Below are positions 1-5,945 of a stretch of DNA of 5,945 bases, piece by piece (position 1 is the stretch's first letter; each line of letters starts with the position of its first letter). Source of the stretch: JBAWXE01 sp037144255 (GTDB lineage Bacteria; Bacteroidota; Bacteroidia; Chitinophagales; Chitinophagaceae); assembly GCA_037144255.1 (NCBI GenBank), contig JBAWXE010000131.1, forward strand, positions 1-5,945. The letters are read 5' to 3'. The translations under genes and the position numbers were made by a program. The notes beneath the pieces were generated by a model. It saw only the letters and a program-made list of their open reading frames with translations. It searched no databases and was not told the origin of the DNA.

Positions 1-2436
1 TGGGCAGCAACTACCGGCGCTGGTAGTGGGGCAAATGGCCCTCAAAGTACTGGCGGTAATAATGCCAATGCCAGTCACAATAATAATGCAGCCGGCGATC
101 CTCAATTAACAGCGCTAGCAGGTCAAACTACCTATGACGCCTGTAGCTTGCAATTTGATGTAATTCCATCAGGCGATACTTTAAAGTTTCAATATGTCTT
201 TGGTTCAGAAGAATACATCAATTCAGTTTGTGCCCAATATAATGACGTATTTGCTTTCTTTATCTCTGGTCCTGGTATTGTAGGCCAGCAAAACATTGCT
301 TTAGTACCTGGTACCAATGTGCCTGTTGCTGTTAACAGCATCAATAATGGAGTGCCTGGAACTAATAGTAACGGAACCTTATCTCAATGTACCGTTATGG
401 GTCCCGGTTCACCTTTTACAAACTATTATGTGAATAATGTAACAGGTACTACTATAGCGTACTATGGTTTTACTCATGTTTTGACCGCATTAAAAAACGT
501 TACTCCATGTTCTACATATCATTTGAAATTAGCTATTGCAGATGCAGGAAATGCTATCTATGATTCTGGCGTATTCTTAAAGGCCGGTAGCTTATCTGCT
601 GGTGCATTGAGCTTGCTGGCTGCAGGGGTTGGTAATACTTCCACAGGACAACCATATTGCGTAAAAGGTTGCACACCAGGTAGTTTCATTATCAAATCAT
701 TTCCGGCAAGCCCAACTCCGGTTACTGTTAACTATACTATTGGAGGTAATGCAGTAAATGGTGTCGATTATACTACTATTGGTACCTCTGCTACCATACC
801 AGCTAATGATACTCAAACCATCATTAATATTAATGGTCTGCCAACTTCTTTGGGAGGGCCAAAGTCTGTTACTATTTATATTCAAACCGGCTGTGTTGTT
901 GATAGTGCCACCATTGTGATTTATGATGCGCCTTTTGCTAACCTGATTTCTCATGATACTACAATTTGCTTGGGTACTTCTGCTCCAATTCAGGTAAATA
1001 TGGATTCAAACTCTACCATAACTTGGACACCTACAATTGGACTTAATAGTTCCACTGTTACAAACCCGATCGCAACTCCTACTACTACCACTACTTATGT
1101 TTATACTTCTTCTTGGCCGGGTAGTGGTTGTATACCTATTACAGATAGTGAAACTATTACAATAAGTACACCTCTTCCTCTTAGTATTTCAACTAGCGAT
1201 ACTACCATTTGTTTAGGCAATAGTGTATCAATTGTTGTCAATGGTAGCAATTCACTGACATACAATTGGTCTCCCTCTTTAGGATTAAATAATACCAATA
1301 TTCAAAATCCAATAGCTACACCTACAAGCACTACCAGTTATATTGTCACTGCTTCAGGAGGTATTGGTGTTTGCCCTCCACCTAGTGATACCATTACTAT
1401 TACAGTTAATACTCCAATATCTGCGAATATTATCACTAACGATACTTCCATTTGTTTAGGTTCTAGCATGCCATTATTTGTAAATGGCAATAGTGCATAT
1501 TCATATAGCTGGTTTCCGGCCATAAGCCTCAATAATGCAAATATTCAAGATCCTATTGCTACACCTATTAATACAACCTTATATACTGTTACGGTTTCAC
1601 AAGCTGGTAATGTTTGCCCTCCGATTACTGATACAGTAACTATTTCTGTTTCAGAGGCGTTTACTGTTAAGGCTTCTTCCAATTCTCCGGTATGTTTGGG
1701 TACTCAATTACAATTGAATGCTGCTGTCAACCCGTATAATGCAGCATATCAATACATTTGGACCGGCCCTAATGGGTTCTCATCTGCTTTAGAAAATCCG
1801 GTTATTGATCGAGCTTCAAATGCTGTAGTAGGGCTATATAGTGTTACTGCTTATCTTAATAATTTGGGTTGTAGTGCTTCAGATACTACAAGTGTTACAA
1901 TAAATATTGTACCTCCTCCTTATGTGGTTTCTCCTGTAGAAATTTGTATTCATAAGAAAGACCCTACAATATTGATCGCAAGGGGAGAAAATTTGATGTG
2001 GTACACTAATGATATTGATAGTACCGGTTTCTCTCACATGCCTGTCCCTAATACCACTAGACTGGATAATTTTACGTATTATGTGACACAAACTATCGAT
2101 GGTTGTATTAGTCCTAAGAGCGAAATTGATGTTTTTATAATCGAATGTTGTGAGGGTGGTATCGCTATACCTTCAGCTTTCTCTCCAAATGGTGATGGTA
2201 AGAACGATCATTTTAGAATAACTACAGGATATGGATACCGTATCATCGAGTTTAAAGTATTTAATCGCTGGGGACAAATGGTGTTCAATGGCAAGGATGG
2301 TAATTTAGAATGGGATGGTAATTTCAATGGTCAACCCGCTGATTTAGGTGTTTACTATTATTATGCTGAAATATCATGTATTGGGGATGCAAACACACTC
2401 TTTGAAGAAAAGGGTGATGTAATGCTGGTCCGCTAA
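1..2436 (+). CDS. T9SS type B sorting domain protein with choice-of-anchor L domain (5'-partial)
   Basis: Large secreted or surface protein of Bacteroidota; 811 residues are visible, numbered here from the first codon of the window. The frame is open from base 1 and the first in-frame ATG is at 397, inside a conserved domain, so the start and signal peptide lie upstream. Residues about 1-200 match the choice-of-anchor L family: SEEY (69-72), NDVFAFFISGPG (81-92), NIALVPGT (98-105), YDSGVFLKAGS (187-197). Residues about 205-310 look Calx-beta-like (NGVDY at 253-257). Three 81-residue PKD/Ig-like repeats span about 311-553, then an Ig-like module (WTGPNGF at 587, about 554-637) and another (about 638-714, YYVTQ...GC). 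Residues 721-811 are a CHU_C/T9SS type B sorting domain: AFSPNGDGKND (726-736), FNRWGQ (754-759), W771, terminal GDVMLVR. By family knowledge it is exported by the T9SS and processed at the C-terminus. No catalytic motif is visible, so an adhesive or structural role is inferred; the ligand is unknown. Confidence 0.93.
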   Translation, partial: WAATTGAGSGANGPQSTGGNNANASHNNNAAGDPQLTALAGQTTYDACSLQFDVIPSGDTLKFQYVFGSEEYINSVCAQYNDVFAFFISGPGIVGQQNIALVPGTNVPVAVNSINNGVPGTNSNGTLSQCTVMGPGSPFTNYYVNNVTGTTIAYYGFTHVLTALKNVTPCSTYHLKLAIADAGNAIYDSGVFLKAGSLSAGALSLLAAGVGNTSTGQPYCVKGCTPGSFIIKSFPASPTPVTVNYTIGGNAVNGVDYTTIGTSATIPANDTQTIININGLPTSLGGPKSVTIYIQTGCVVDSATIVIYDAPFANLISHDTTICLGTSAPIQVNMDSNSTITWTPTIGLNSSTVTNPIATPTTTTTYVYTSSWPGSGCIPITDSETITISTPLPLSISTSDTTICLGNSVSIVVNGSNSLTYNWSPSLGLNNTNIQNPIATPTSTTSYIVTASGGIGVCPPPSDTITITVNTPISANIITNDTSICLGSSMPLFVNGNSAYSYSWFPAISLNNANIQDPIATPINTTLYTVTVSQAGNVCPPITDTVTISVSEAFTVKASSNSPVCLGTQLQLNAAVNPYNAAYQYIWTGPNGFSSALENPVIDRASNAVVGLYSVTAYLNNLGCSASDTTSVTINIVPPPYVVSPVEICIHKKDPTILIARGENLMWYTNDIDSTGFSHMPVPNTTRLDNFTYYVTQTIDGCISPKSEIDVFIIECCEGGIAIPSAFSPNGDGKNDHFRITTGYGYRIIEFKVFNRWGQMVFNGKDGNLEWDGNFNGQPADLGVYYYYAEISCIGDANTLFEEKGDVMLVR
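931..1659 (+). repeat. Three in-frame tandem 243-bp repeats encoding PKD/Ig-like modules
   Basis: Three consecutive copies (about 931-1173, 1174-1416, 1417-1659) encode 81 residues each with no length change. Landmarks recur every 81 residues: first Cys at 323, 404 and 485 in an ICLG motif; Trp at 342, 423 and 504; the N/D-P-I-A-T-P motif at 355, 436 and 517; second Cys at 377, 458 and 539. Copies 2 and 3 agree at roughly half of their positions in an ungapped hand alignment; copy 1 is more diverged (GCIP instead of VCPP). The two cysteines of each copy could form a disulfide across the beta-sandwich, which is inference. These are probably rod-like spacers holding the N-terminal domain away from the cell surface. 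Confidence 0.85.
2161..2433 (+). other. T9SS type B (CHU_C) C-terminal sorting domain of the first protein
   Basis: This encodes residues 721-811 of the partial protein. It shows the family pattern in order: the F-S-P-N-G-D-G-x-N-D turn, a beta strand into V-F-N-R-W-G-Q, a Trp-Asp-Gly strand (WDGNFNG, 771-777), an L-G-V-Y-Y-Y-Y-A strand, and the closing G-D-V-M-L-V-R. A Cys-Cys pair (716-717) sits just before the domain, as is common in proteins of this type. Type B domains direct export through the T9SS. In Flavobacterium johnsoniae, SprB needs the partner SprF; no PorP/SprF-like gene is seen in this window. Confidence 0.92.
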
Positions 2437-2468
2437 CAAGTGGTTTTTATCTTATAAATATCTGATTT

Positions 2469-2502
2469 ACATGTGATGAATGATCTTATTTAATTCATAT
2501 GT
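2469..2502 (+). other. Weak AT-rich inverted repeat between the two genes
   Basis: ATGAAT (2476-2481) pairs perfectly with ATTCAT (2493-2498) around an 11-nt loop. ACAT (2469-2472) can extend the stem with ATGT (2499-2502) across a 3-nt bulge (GTG). A short T-run (2504-2507) follows. It lies 33 bp after the stop of the first gene and could be a weak terminator, or an operator upstream of the second gene. The stem is almost all A-T, so stability is low and chance is a real alternative. Confidence 0.25.
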
Positions 2503-2520
2503 ATTTTCACCCAACTTTTG
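2489..2520 (+). promoter_or_regulatory. Tentative Bacteroidota-type promoter for the metalloprotease gene
   Basis: AACTTTTG at 2513-2520 matches the Bacteroidota -7 consensus TAnnTTTG at five of its six fixed positions. TTTA at 2489-2492, 20 nt upstream, resembles the -33 element TTTG with one mismatch. This would place transcription start near 2525 and give a 5' leader of about 35 nt before the ATG at 2561. No Shine-Dalgarno sequence precedes that ATG; the region before it is AT-rich (TAATAA at 2545-2550), as is usual in this phylum. Both boxes are imperfect, so the assignment is weak. Confidence 0.3.
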
Positions 2521-2560
2521 ACGACTTTAGTGTGTCTTATTCGGTAATAACACATTTCTG

Positions 2561-5500
2561 ATGCGCGTATTCTCTACCTTACTTATCATATGTTGTTTCT
2601 TTTTCTTACGGGCAAATGCACAGAAAAATACTCAGTTAACCCAACGTAATAAATTAGGATATATTACTCCTAATGGTCTATTAGACACTGTTTTTGATCG
2701 TTTTGGTAATAAAATGTCTTTAGCGTCTATTGCTATCGATAGCAAGATCAGAGCTATGGCCGATAGTAATACTGACAATCTTGCCGCTAAAACCACCAAT
2801 AGTACTCCTTTTAGTTGTGGTTCAGGTTATTTTCAACTATGGCTGGATGTTAACTGTGGTCTAGATGGTAGCAGTTCGGCTGCTATTGCTCGTAGAAATG
2901 TATTTTGCCAGGTGTTGAACGACCTCTCTGCCTTCATACCTTCACCATTAACCACTTCTGGTAATAAGGTAAACATTTGGGTAAGGAATTTAAGCACAAT
3001 TCCCGGTGTGCCATACAATGCATTAGGCTTAGCTACTTCTTTTTATAATCTACCATATGCACCTGCTCTTTCGGGTATAGTTGATAATACGGTTTGGACT
3101 ACTATTCATACTGGTAAAGATGCTTTTACAAATGTCGTAGCACCTTTGACATCTTCAGGTTGGTATCCAATGGGTGTCGCAGATTTTTTTCATGGCTATG
3201 TAGCTTTCAATTTCGGTGCTGTCAATTGGCATACTGATATGACCACAGCTCCTGCAACTGGAGAGTTCGATCTATATACTGTAGTGCTTCACGAAATGGT
3301 ACATGCACTTGGTTTTGCATCATTGATTGATTCTAGTGGACATTCTAAGCTAGGTGCAAATTTCCAATACTATTCTCGTTACGATCAGTTCTTGAAAACC
3401 CAATCTGGTGCAAACCTGCTCACGCATACAGGCAGTTGTAGCATGTATAGCTTTGCATTCAATGCTGCGCTTATTCCATCTGCCGTTCTCGTCCCTCATC
3501 CTACTATTTGTGTACAGGATAGTACCGATGCTGCAGTGGCTATCAAATACAATAATGGTACTATCAATCAGGATGTTTACACTTCTGACTGTTGGCAACC
3601 CGGTAGTAGTTTATCTCATTTCGAAGATGAATGGCAGGTGCCGGCTAGTTTTACAAGCGCCACTACTTTAGTGCCGCCATTTACTAACAACCAGTATTTC
3701 ACTATGAGTAACGCTACTATCCCGGGCCCCGTTTCAGCTACATCCCCTGGCCCTATGAAGCGTGCACTCTCTCCAGAAGAAAGACTTGCCCTCTGCGATA
3801 TAGGCTATAGTGTAGCTACTTCATTTGGTAATAGTACCAATTTGAACAGTTTTACATACACAGGTTCTGTATGTGCGGGTCTCAATGTTGCAGGTGTCAA
3901 TGATGGGATTTTAAATGGTTCATTTACAAATATTTCTTATAATGGTGGATGGGTTTGGGTACACGATATTTTACATAATGACAATAATGCAGATTCATTT
4001 TCTTGTCTAGAAATTGTACAGGGTGCAGGTGTTATCAGTGCTCTTACAGATACCTCTTTCTATTTCCAGCCATCTGCCTTGGGTATTAATTTACTGCGCT
4101 ATATTCCTATCAATAAAACTACTGGTGTTAATGGCAATATCACTTATATCTATATTGTCAATAGGCCTCCTAATTGCTCATTATTGAATCCATGTACTAT
4201 GCTGCCTAATGGTGGTTTTGAAAGCGCTACAGATTGTGGCGATCTTTCTCATCAGTTTACTACACCTCCTAATTTACCCCATGTCGATTGTTGGGACCCT
4301 GCCATTGGTTCACCGGATTTATACACTAGGAATTGTGCGCTTGCTATTAATCAAGGTGCTGGTGATTGCAATATACCTACCGGTTCTACAACACCACCAA
4401 CTGATGCCCACAATGGTGCTATTAATAACCACTTTTTCGGTTTCTTCAGTTCCTTAGAATTGGGTTATTATCTTGACGAAGCTATTCAAACACAAATGTC
4501 TACTAGTCTTATACCTGGTCATAAATATAAAATGGGTTGTTGGGCAAAGATCAATGATGGTCTTGGTTATGCTGCCAGCGATAATGCTATAGCTTTCTCT
4601 GTAACAGCTGCACCTATTGCTTTGGTCTTTAACACTTTCTCAGCGCCTGGCACACTATTAGATTCTTTTAACATCACACTGGGTACTATTGTAAATGATT
4701 GGCATTATTCTTCAAAGACATTTGTCTATAATGGCCCCGTAGGGTTAACAAATTTGGTGGTTGGTGGGGCCCCTTATTTATTCAATAACGGACAAGCCCC
4801 TCATGCAGGTTATATCTTTGTAGATGATGTTGACATATCTCCTATTGAAAATGTAGATAGCCTTTCACTGCCTGATTCACTTACTACTTGTCAAACAATA
4901 CCTGATCTCAGCGGCTATGTATCTCCTACTTTGGTCTCTGGTTCTTCATTTTCTGGTATGGGGGTTGTGAATAATGCGGGTATATTTAGTTTCAATGCTT
5001 TAACAGCTGCTCTCGCTAATGGGGGGCCTGGGCTTATTACTATTACTTATTCTCATCCCGATGCTGCCGGTTGTATTCACAATACTTATGGACAAATTCA
5101 AGTGAATAATTTGGATACTGGTTTCCATGCATATGCCTCACCTGATACCATTTGCATTGGTTCCAATGCTACAGTACATTTGCAAGCTATCGGTGCTCCT
5201 AATTATACATGGTCTCCTGCTACCGGTATGACATGCCCTTCTTGCGATACTACAAGTGTTATTCCTACAGCGTCTACTTCTTATTTAGTTGAATCCAACG
5301 ATACCGGTAATTGCCATTCAGTTACTTCTGTTAAAGTATATGCATTCCCTGATACTGTTGGTCTTACTATGTTATATGCTAGCCCTAATCCTACTTCCCC
5401 GGGCGCTACTGTCACAGCTTCTGTTAATTATGCTACCACTGCTTATAGCTGCACTTATGTATGGATGAATCATGGCATTCCTTTTGATACTACTAGCTGG

Positions 5501-5884
5501 AATTTCGTTACTTATATCAAAGGCCCGGGCAATGATACCATTTCAGTTCGTGCTATTTGTTATCTTACTGGTTGCACAGATACCGCAAACACATCTGTCT
5601 TTGTTGTTACTGACTCTTCTCATACTTCTTCTATTTTCAATAATTTCGAAAACAACACTATCCGTATCTATCCTAATCCTGCCAACAATTTGTTGCATAT
5701 AGATCAGTTACCGTCTACTGCCTATTATTTCCTATTAGATCTTGTAGGCTCTGTTATTCAACAAGGTGCTTTACACCAAGGTGATAATACAATTGCTACA
5801 GACGTACTTTCTTCAGGTTTATATATTCTGGAGATTGTTGGAGCTAAGGGCCAAAAGAACATGACCAAGATCATGAAAAGGTAA
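2561..5884 (+). CDS. Secreted metzincin-like zinc metalloprotease with T9SS type A sorting domain
   Basis: Complete 1107-residue protein. The ATG at 2561 is chosen because it gives a signal peptide directly (basic R2, hydrophobic core, ANA|Q cleavage near 20/21) and an in-frame TAG lies at 2528. After a likely propeptide (about 22-84), a peptidase region runs to about residue 416. It contains HEMVHALGF (244-252): zinc ligands H244 and H248, catalytic Glu E245. Residue 254 is Ser, not the third ligand of classic metzincins. SHFE with H353 is a likely third ligand and M382 or M399 a possible Met-turn, as in leishmanolysin-like (M8) enzymes; MKRALSPEERLALCDIGY (399-416) resembles the helix that closes such domains. 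Next come an unnamed module (420-545), an NGGFE jelly-roll-like module (545-760, ending FVDDVDIS), Ig/PKD-like modules (762-850, 851-926, 931-1018) and a type A sorting domain (1033-1107, YPNPAN at 1037). The substrate is unknown; activity is inferred from motifs only. Confidence 0.93.
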   Translation: MRVFSTLLIICCFFFLRANAQKNTQLTQRNKLGYITPNGLLDTVFDRFGNKMSLASIAIDSKIRAMADSNTDNLAAKTTNSTPFSCGSGYFQLWLDVNCGLDGSSSAAIARRNVFCQVLNDLSAFIPSPLTTSGNKVNIWVRNLSTIPGVPYNALGLATSFYNLPYAPALSGIVDNTVWTTIHTGKDAFTNVVAPLTSSGWYPMGVADFFHGYVAFNFGAVNWHTDMTTAPATGEFDLYTVVLHEMVHALGFASLIDSSGHSKLGANFQYYSRYDQFLKTQSGANLLTHTGSCSMYSFAFNAALIPSAVLVPHPTICVQDSTDAAVAIKYNNGTINQDVYTSDCWQPGSSLSHFEDEWQVPASFTSATTLVPPFTNNQYFTMSNATIPGPVSATSPGPMKRALSPEERLALCDIGYSVATSFGNSTNLNSFTYTGSVCAGLNVAGVNDGILNGSFTNISYNGGWVWVHDILHNDNNADSFSCLEIVQGAGVISALTDTSFYFQPSALGINLLRYIPINKTTGVNGNITYIYIVNRPPNCSLLNPCTMLPNGGFESATDCGDLSHQFTTPPNLPHVDCWDPAIGSPDLYTRNCALAINQGAGDCNIPTGSTTPPTDAHNGAINNHFFGFFSSLELGYYLDEAIQTQMSTSLIPGHKYKMGCWAKINDGLGYAASDNAIAFSVTAAPIALVFNTFSAPGTLLDSFNITLGTIVNDWHYSSKTFVYNGPVGLTNLVVGGAPYLFNNGQAPHAGYIFVDDVDISPIENVDSLSLPDSLTTCQTIPDLSGYVSPTLVSGSSFSGMGVVNNAGIFSFNALTAALANGGPGLITITYSHPDAAGCIHNTYGQIQVNNLDTGFHAYASPDTICIGSNATVHLQAIGAPNYTWSPATGMTCPSCDTTSVIPTASTSYLVESNDTGNCHSVTSVKVYAFPDTVGLTMLYASPNPTSPGATVTASVNYATTAYSCTYVWMNHGIPFDTTSWNFVTYIKGPGNDTISVRAICYLTGCTDTANTSVFVVTDSSHTSSIFNNFENNTIRIYPNPANNLLHIDQLPSTAYYFLLDLVGSVIQQGALHQGDNTIATDVLSSGLYILEIVGAKGQKNMTKIMKR
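2813..3808 (+). other. Zinc metalloprotease domain (metzincin, M8-like pattern)
   Basis: This encodes residues about 85-416 of the second protein. The segment D-L-Y-T-V-V-L-H-E-M-V-H-A-L-G-F-A-S has the hydrophobic helix and HExxHxxGF core of metzincins. In the M8 leishmanolysin family the third zinc His lies far downstream in an S-H-W-E-type motif, shortly before a Met-turn. Here SSLSHFEDEW (H353) is the best counterpart, 105 residues after H248. Cys residues at 86, 99 and 116 in the N-terminal part may form disulfides. The M8 comparison rests on motif pattern, not on an alignment. Confidence 0.7.
4193..4840 (+). other. NGGFE-type jelly-roll-like module in the metalloprotease
   Basis: This encodes residues about 545-760. 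It opens with a P-N-G-G-F-E motif (549-554) and a Cys/Trp-containing strand (HVDCWDPAIGSPDLYTRNC). It continues through an exposed loop with HFFGFF and a YYLDEAIQTQM strand, then GHKYKMGCWAK, and closes with YIFVDDVDIS (751-760). This order is shared by carbohydrate-binding-like beta-sandwich modules found in secreted Bacteroidota proteins. Glycan binding is possible but not shown by the sequence. Confidence 0.55.
5111..5338 (+). repeat. PKD-like module related to the tandem repeats of the upstream gene
   Basis: This encodes residues about 851-926 of the second protein. The motif DTICIG (Cys865), then TWSPATG (Trp884), then a second Cys (918) mirrors the upstream repeats. Cys-to-Trp spacing is 19 residues here and in all three upstream copies; Cys-to-Cys spacing is 53 here and 54 there. 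A CPSC insert (892-895) is absent upstream. It is a diverged member of the same module family rather than a recent copy. Confidence 0.6.
5657..5881 (+). other. T9SS type A C-terminal sorting domain of the second protein
   Basis: This encodes residues about 1033-1107. It has the typical IRIYPNPANNLLHID opening (1034-1048), a central strand pair around LLDLVGSVIQQG, the GLYILEI strand and a basic end (NMTKIMKR). Type A domains are recognised by the T9SS translocon and usually removed by the PorU sortase, which in many species attaches the cargo to anionic lipopolysaccharide. Release or surface attachment cannot be decided from this sequence. Confidence 0.9.
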
Positions 5885-5907
5885 TCATATGCTGTTTATT
5901 TTGTTTT

Positions 5908-5937
5908 GTACCAAGTGAAAGATCACTCACTTAGTAC
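5908..5937 (+). terminator. Imperfect inverted repeat after the metalloprotease gene, possible terminator
   Basis: GTACCAAGTGA (5908-5918) pairs with TCACTTAGTAC (5927-5937): ten of eleven positions match, with one C-A mismatch (5912/5933), around an 8-nt loop. It begins 24 bp after the stop codon. No T-run follows within the remaining 8 bases; the T-rich stretch (5895-5907) lies before the stem instead. Position suggests a transcription end or mRNA-stabilising hairpin, but the missing U-tract keeps the call tentative. Confidence 0.45.
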
Positions 5938-5945
5938 ACTAATAT

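Noticed and set aside
148..150. TTG as the start codon of the first gene
   Set aside because: It is in frame, but the reading frame is open from base 1 and the codons before it continue the choice-of-anchor L domain. A start here would cut that domain and leave no signal peptide.
697..954. Antisense open reading frame inside the first gene
   Set aside because: It lies opposite a well-supported domain, has a low-complexity product with no recognisable motif, and looks like a shadow of the real coding frame.
1101..1532. Two antisense open frames (1101-1298 and 1338-1532) with similar products
   Set aside because: Their similarity to each other (LYVSELLP / LYEYALLP, PKQMVVSLVEI / PKQMEVSLVII) is explained by the sense-strand tandem repeats beneath them. 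No independent evidence supports coding.
2447..2457. Short TTAT-CTT-ATAA hairpin just after the first gene
   Set aside because: A 4-bp all A-T stem with a 3-nt loop is too weak to support a terminator call.
2591..2596. Lipoprotein Cys (C11-C12) in the signal peptide of the second protein
   Set aside because: The residues before the cysteines (L-I-I) do not form a lipobox, and an ANA|Q signal peptidase I site follows at the expected place.
3320..3322. Classic metzincin third ligand at residue 254
   Set aside because: The codon is TCA (Ser), which cannot serve as the usual His or Asp zinc ligand, so the HExxHxxGxxH/D signature is incomplete.
3408..3671. Alternative-frame + strand open frame within the protease gene, with similar cases at 4209-4457 and 5472-5702
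   Set aside because: They are Leu/Ile-rich products of a +1-shifted reading of Thr/Ser-rich codons, lie wholly inside a gene with clear domains, and show no convincing start context.
1..5945. CRISPR array, tRNA/rRNA, insertion sequence, toxin-antitoxin or defence gene
   Set aside because: No spaced direct repeats, cloverleaf-like sequences, transposase motifs, terminal inverted repeats or small gene pairs are seen; nearly all of the window is taken up by two large secreted-protein genes.

Overview
The window most likely comes from a member of the Bacteroidota, probably of the Chitinophagaceae/Sphingobacteriia kind. Both genes encode secreted proteins that end in C-terminal sorting domains of the type IX secretion system (T9SS), which is restricted to this phylum. 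The DNA is AT-leaning, the second gene has no Shine-Dalgarno sequence, and the proteins are Ser/Thr/Asn/Gly-rich strings of beta-sandwich modules. The genus cannot be fixed from the sequence.

Layout: (1) Positions 1-2436, + strand: the 3' part of a gene for a large cell-surface or secreted protein. Its visible order is a choice-of-anchor L domain, a Calx-beta-like stretch, three tandem 81-residue PKD/Ig-like repeats, two further Ig-like modules and a T9SS type B (CHU_C) sorting domain. The 5' end lies outside the window. (2) Positions 2437-2560: a 124-bp gap with a weak hairpin and a tentative Bacteroidota-type promoter. (3) Positions 2561-5884, + strand: a complete 1107-residue secreted protein. 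It has a signal peptide, a metzincin-like zinc metalloprotease domain (HEMVHALGF), an unnamed beta-rich module, an NGGFE-type jelly-roll-like module, three Ig/PKD-like modules and a T9SS type A sorting domain. (4) Positions 5885-5945: a non-coding tail with an imperfect inverted repeat that may be a terminator.

Both proteins would cross the inner membrane by Sec and the outer membrane by the T9SS, then act on the surface or in the medium. The first looks like an adhesin or structural surface protein, the second like a multidomain protease. One PKD-like module type, with matching Cys-Trp-Cys spacing, occurs in both proteins. Whether they work together is unknown: they are co-oriented neighbours, but the gap is long enough for separate promoters.

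I see no RNA genes, mobile elements, CRISPR array, defence genes or integration sites. I found no clear sign of a wholly new system. The points most worth checking are the atypical metzincin domain, the unnamed module after it, the exactly periodic tandem repeats, and the pairing of type A and type B sorting signals in adjacent genes.
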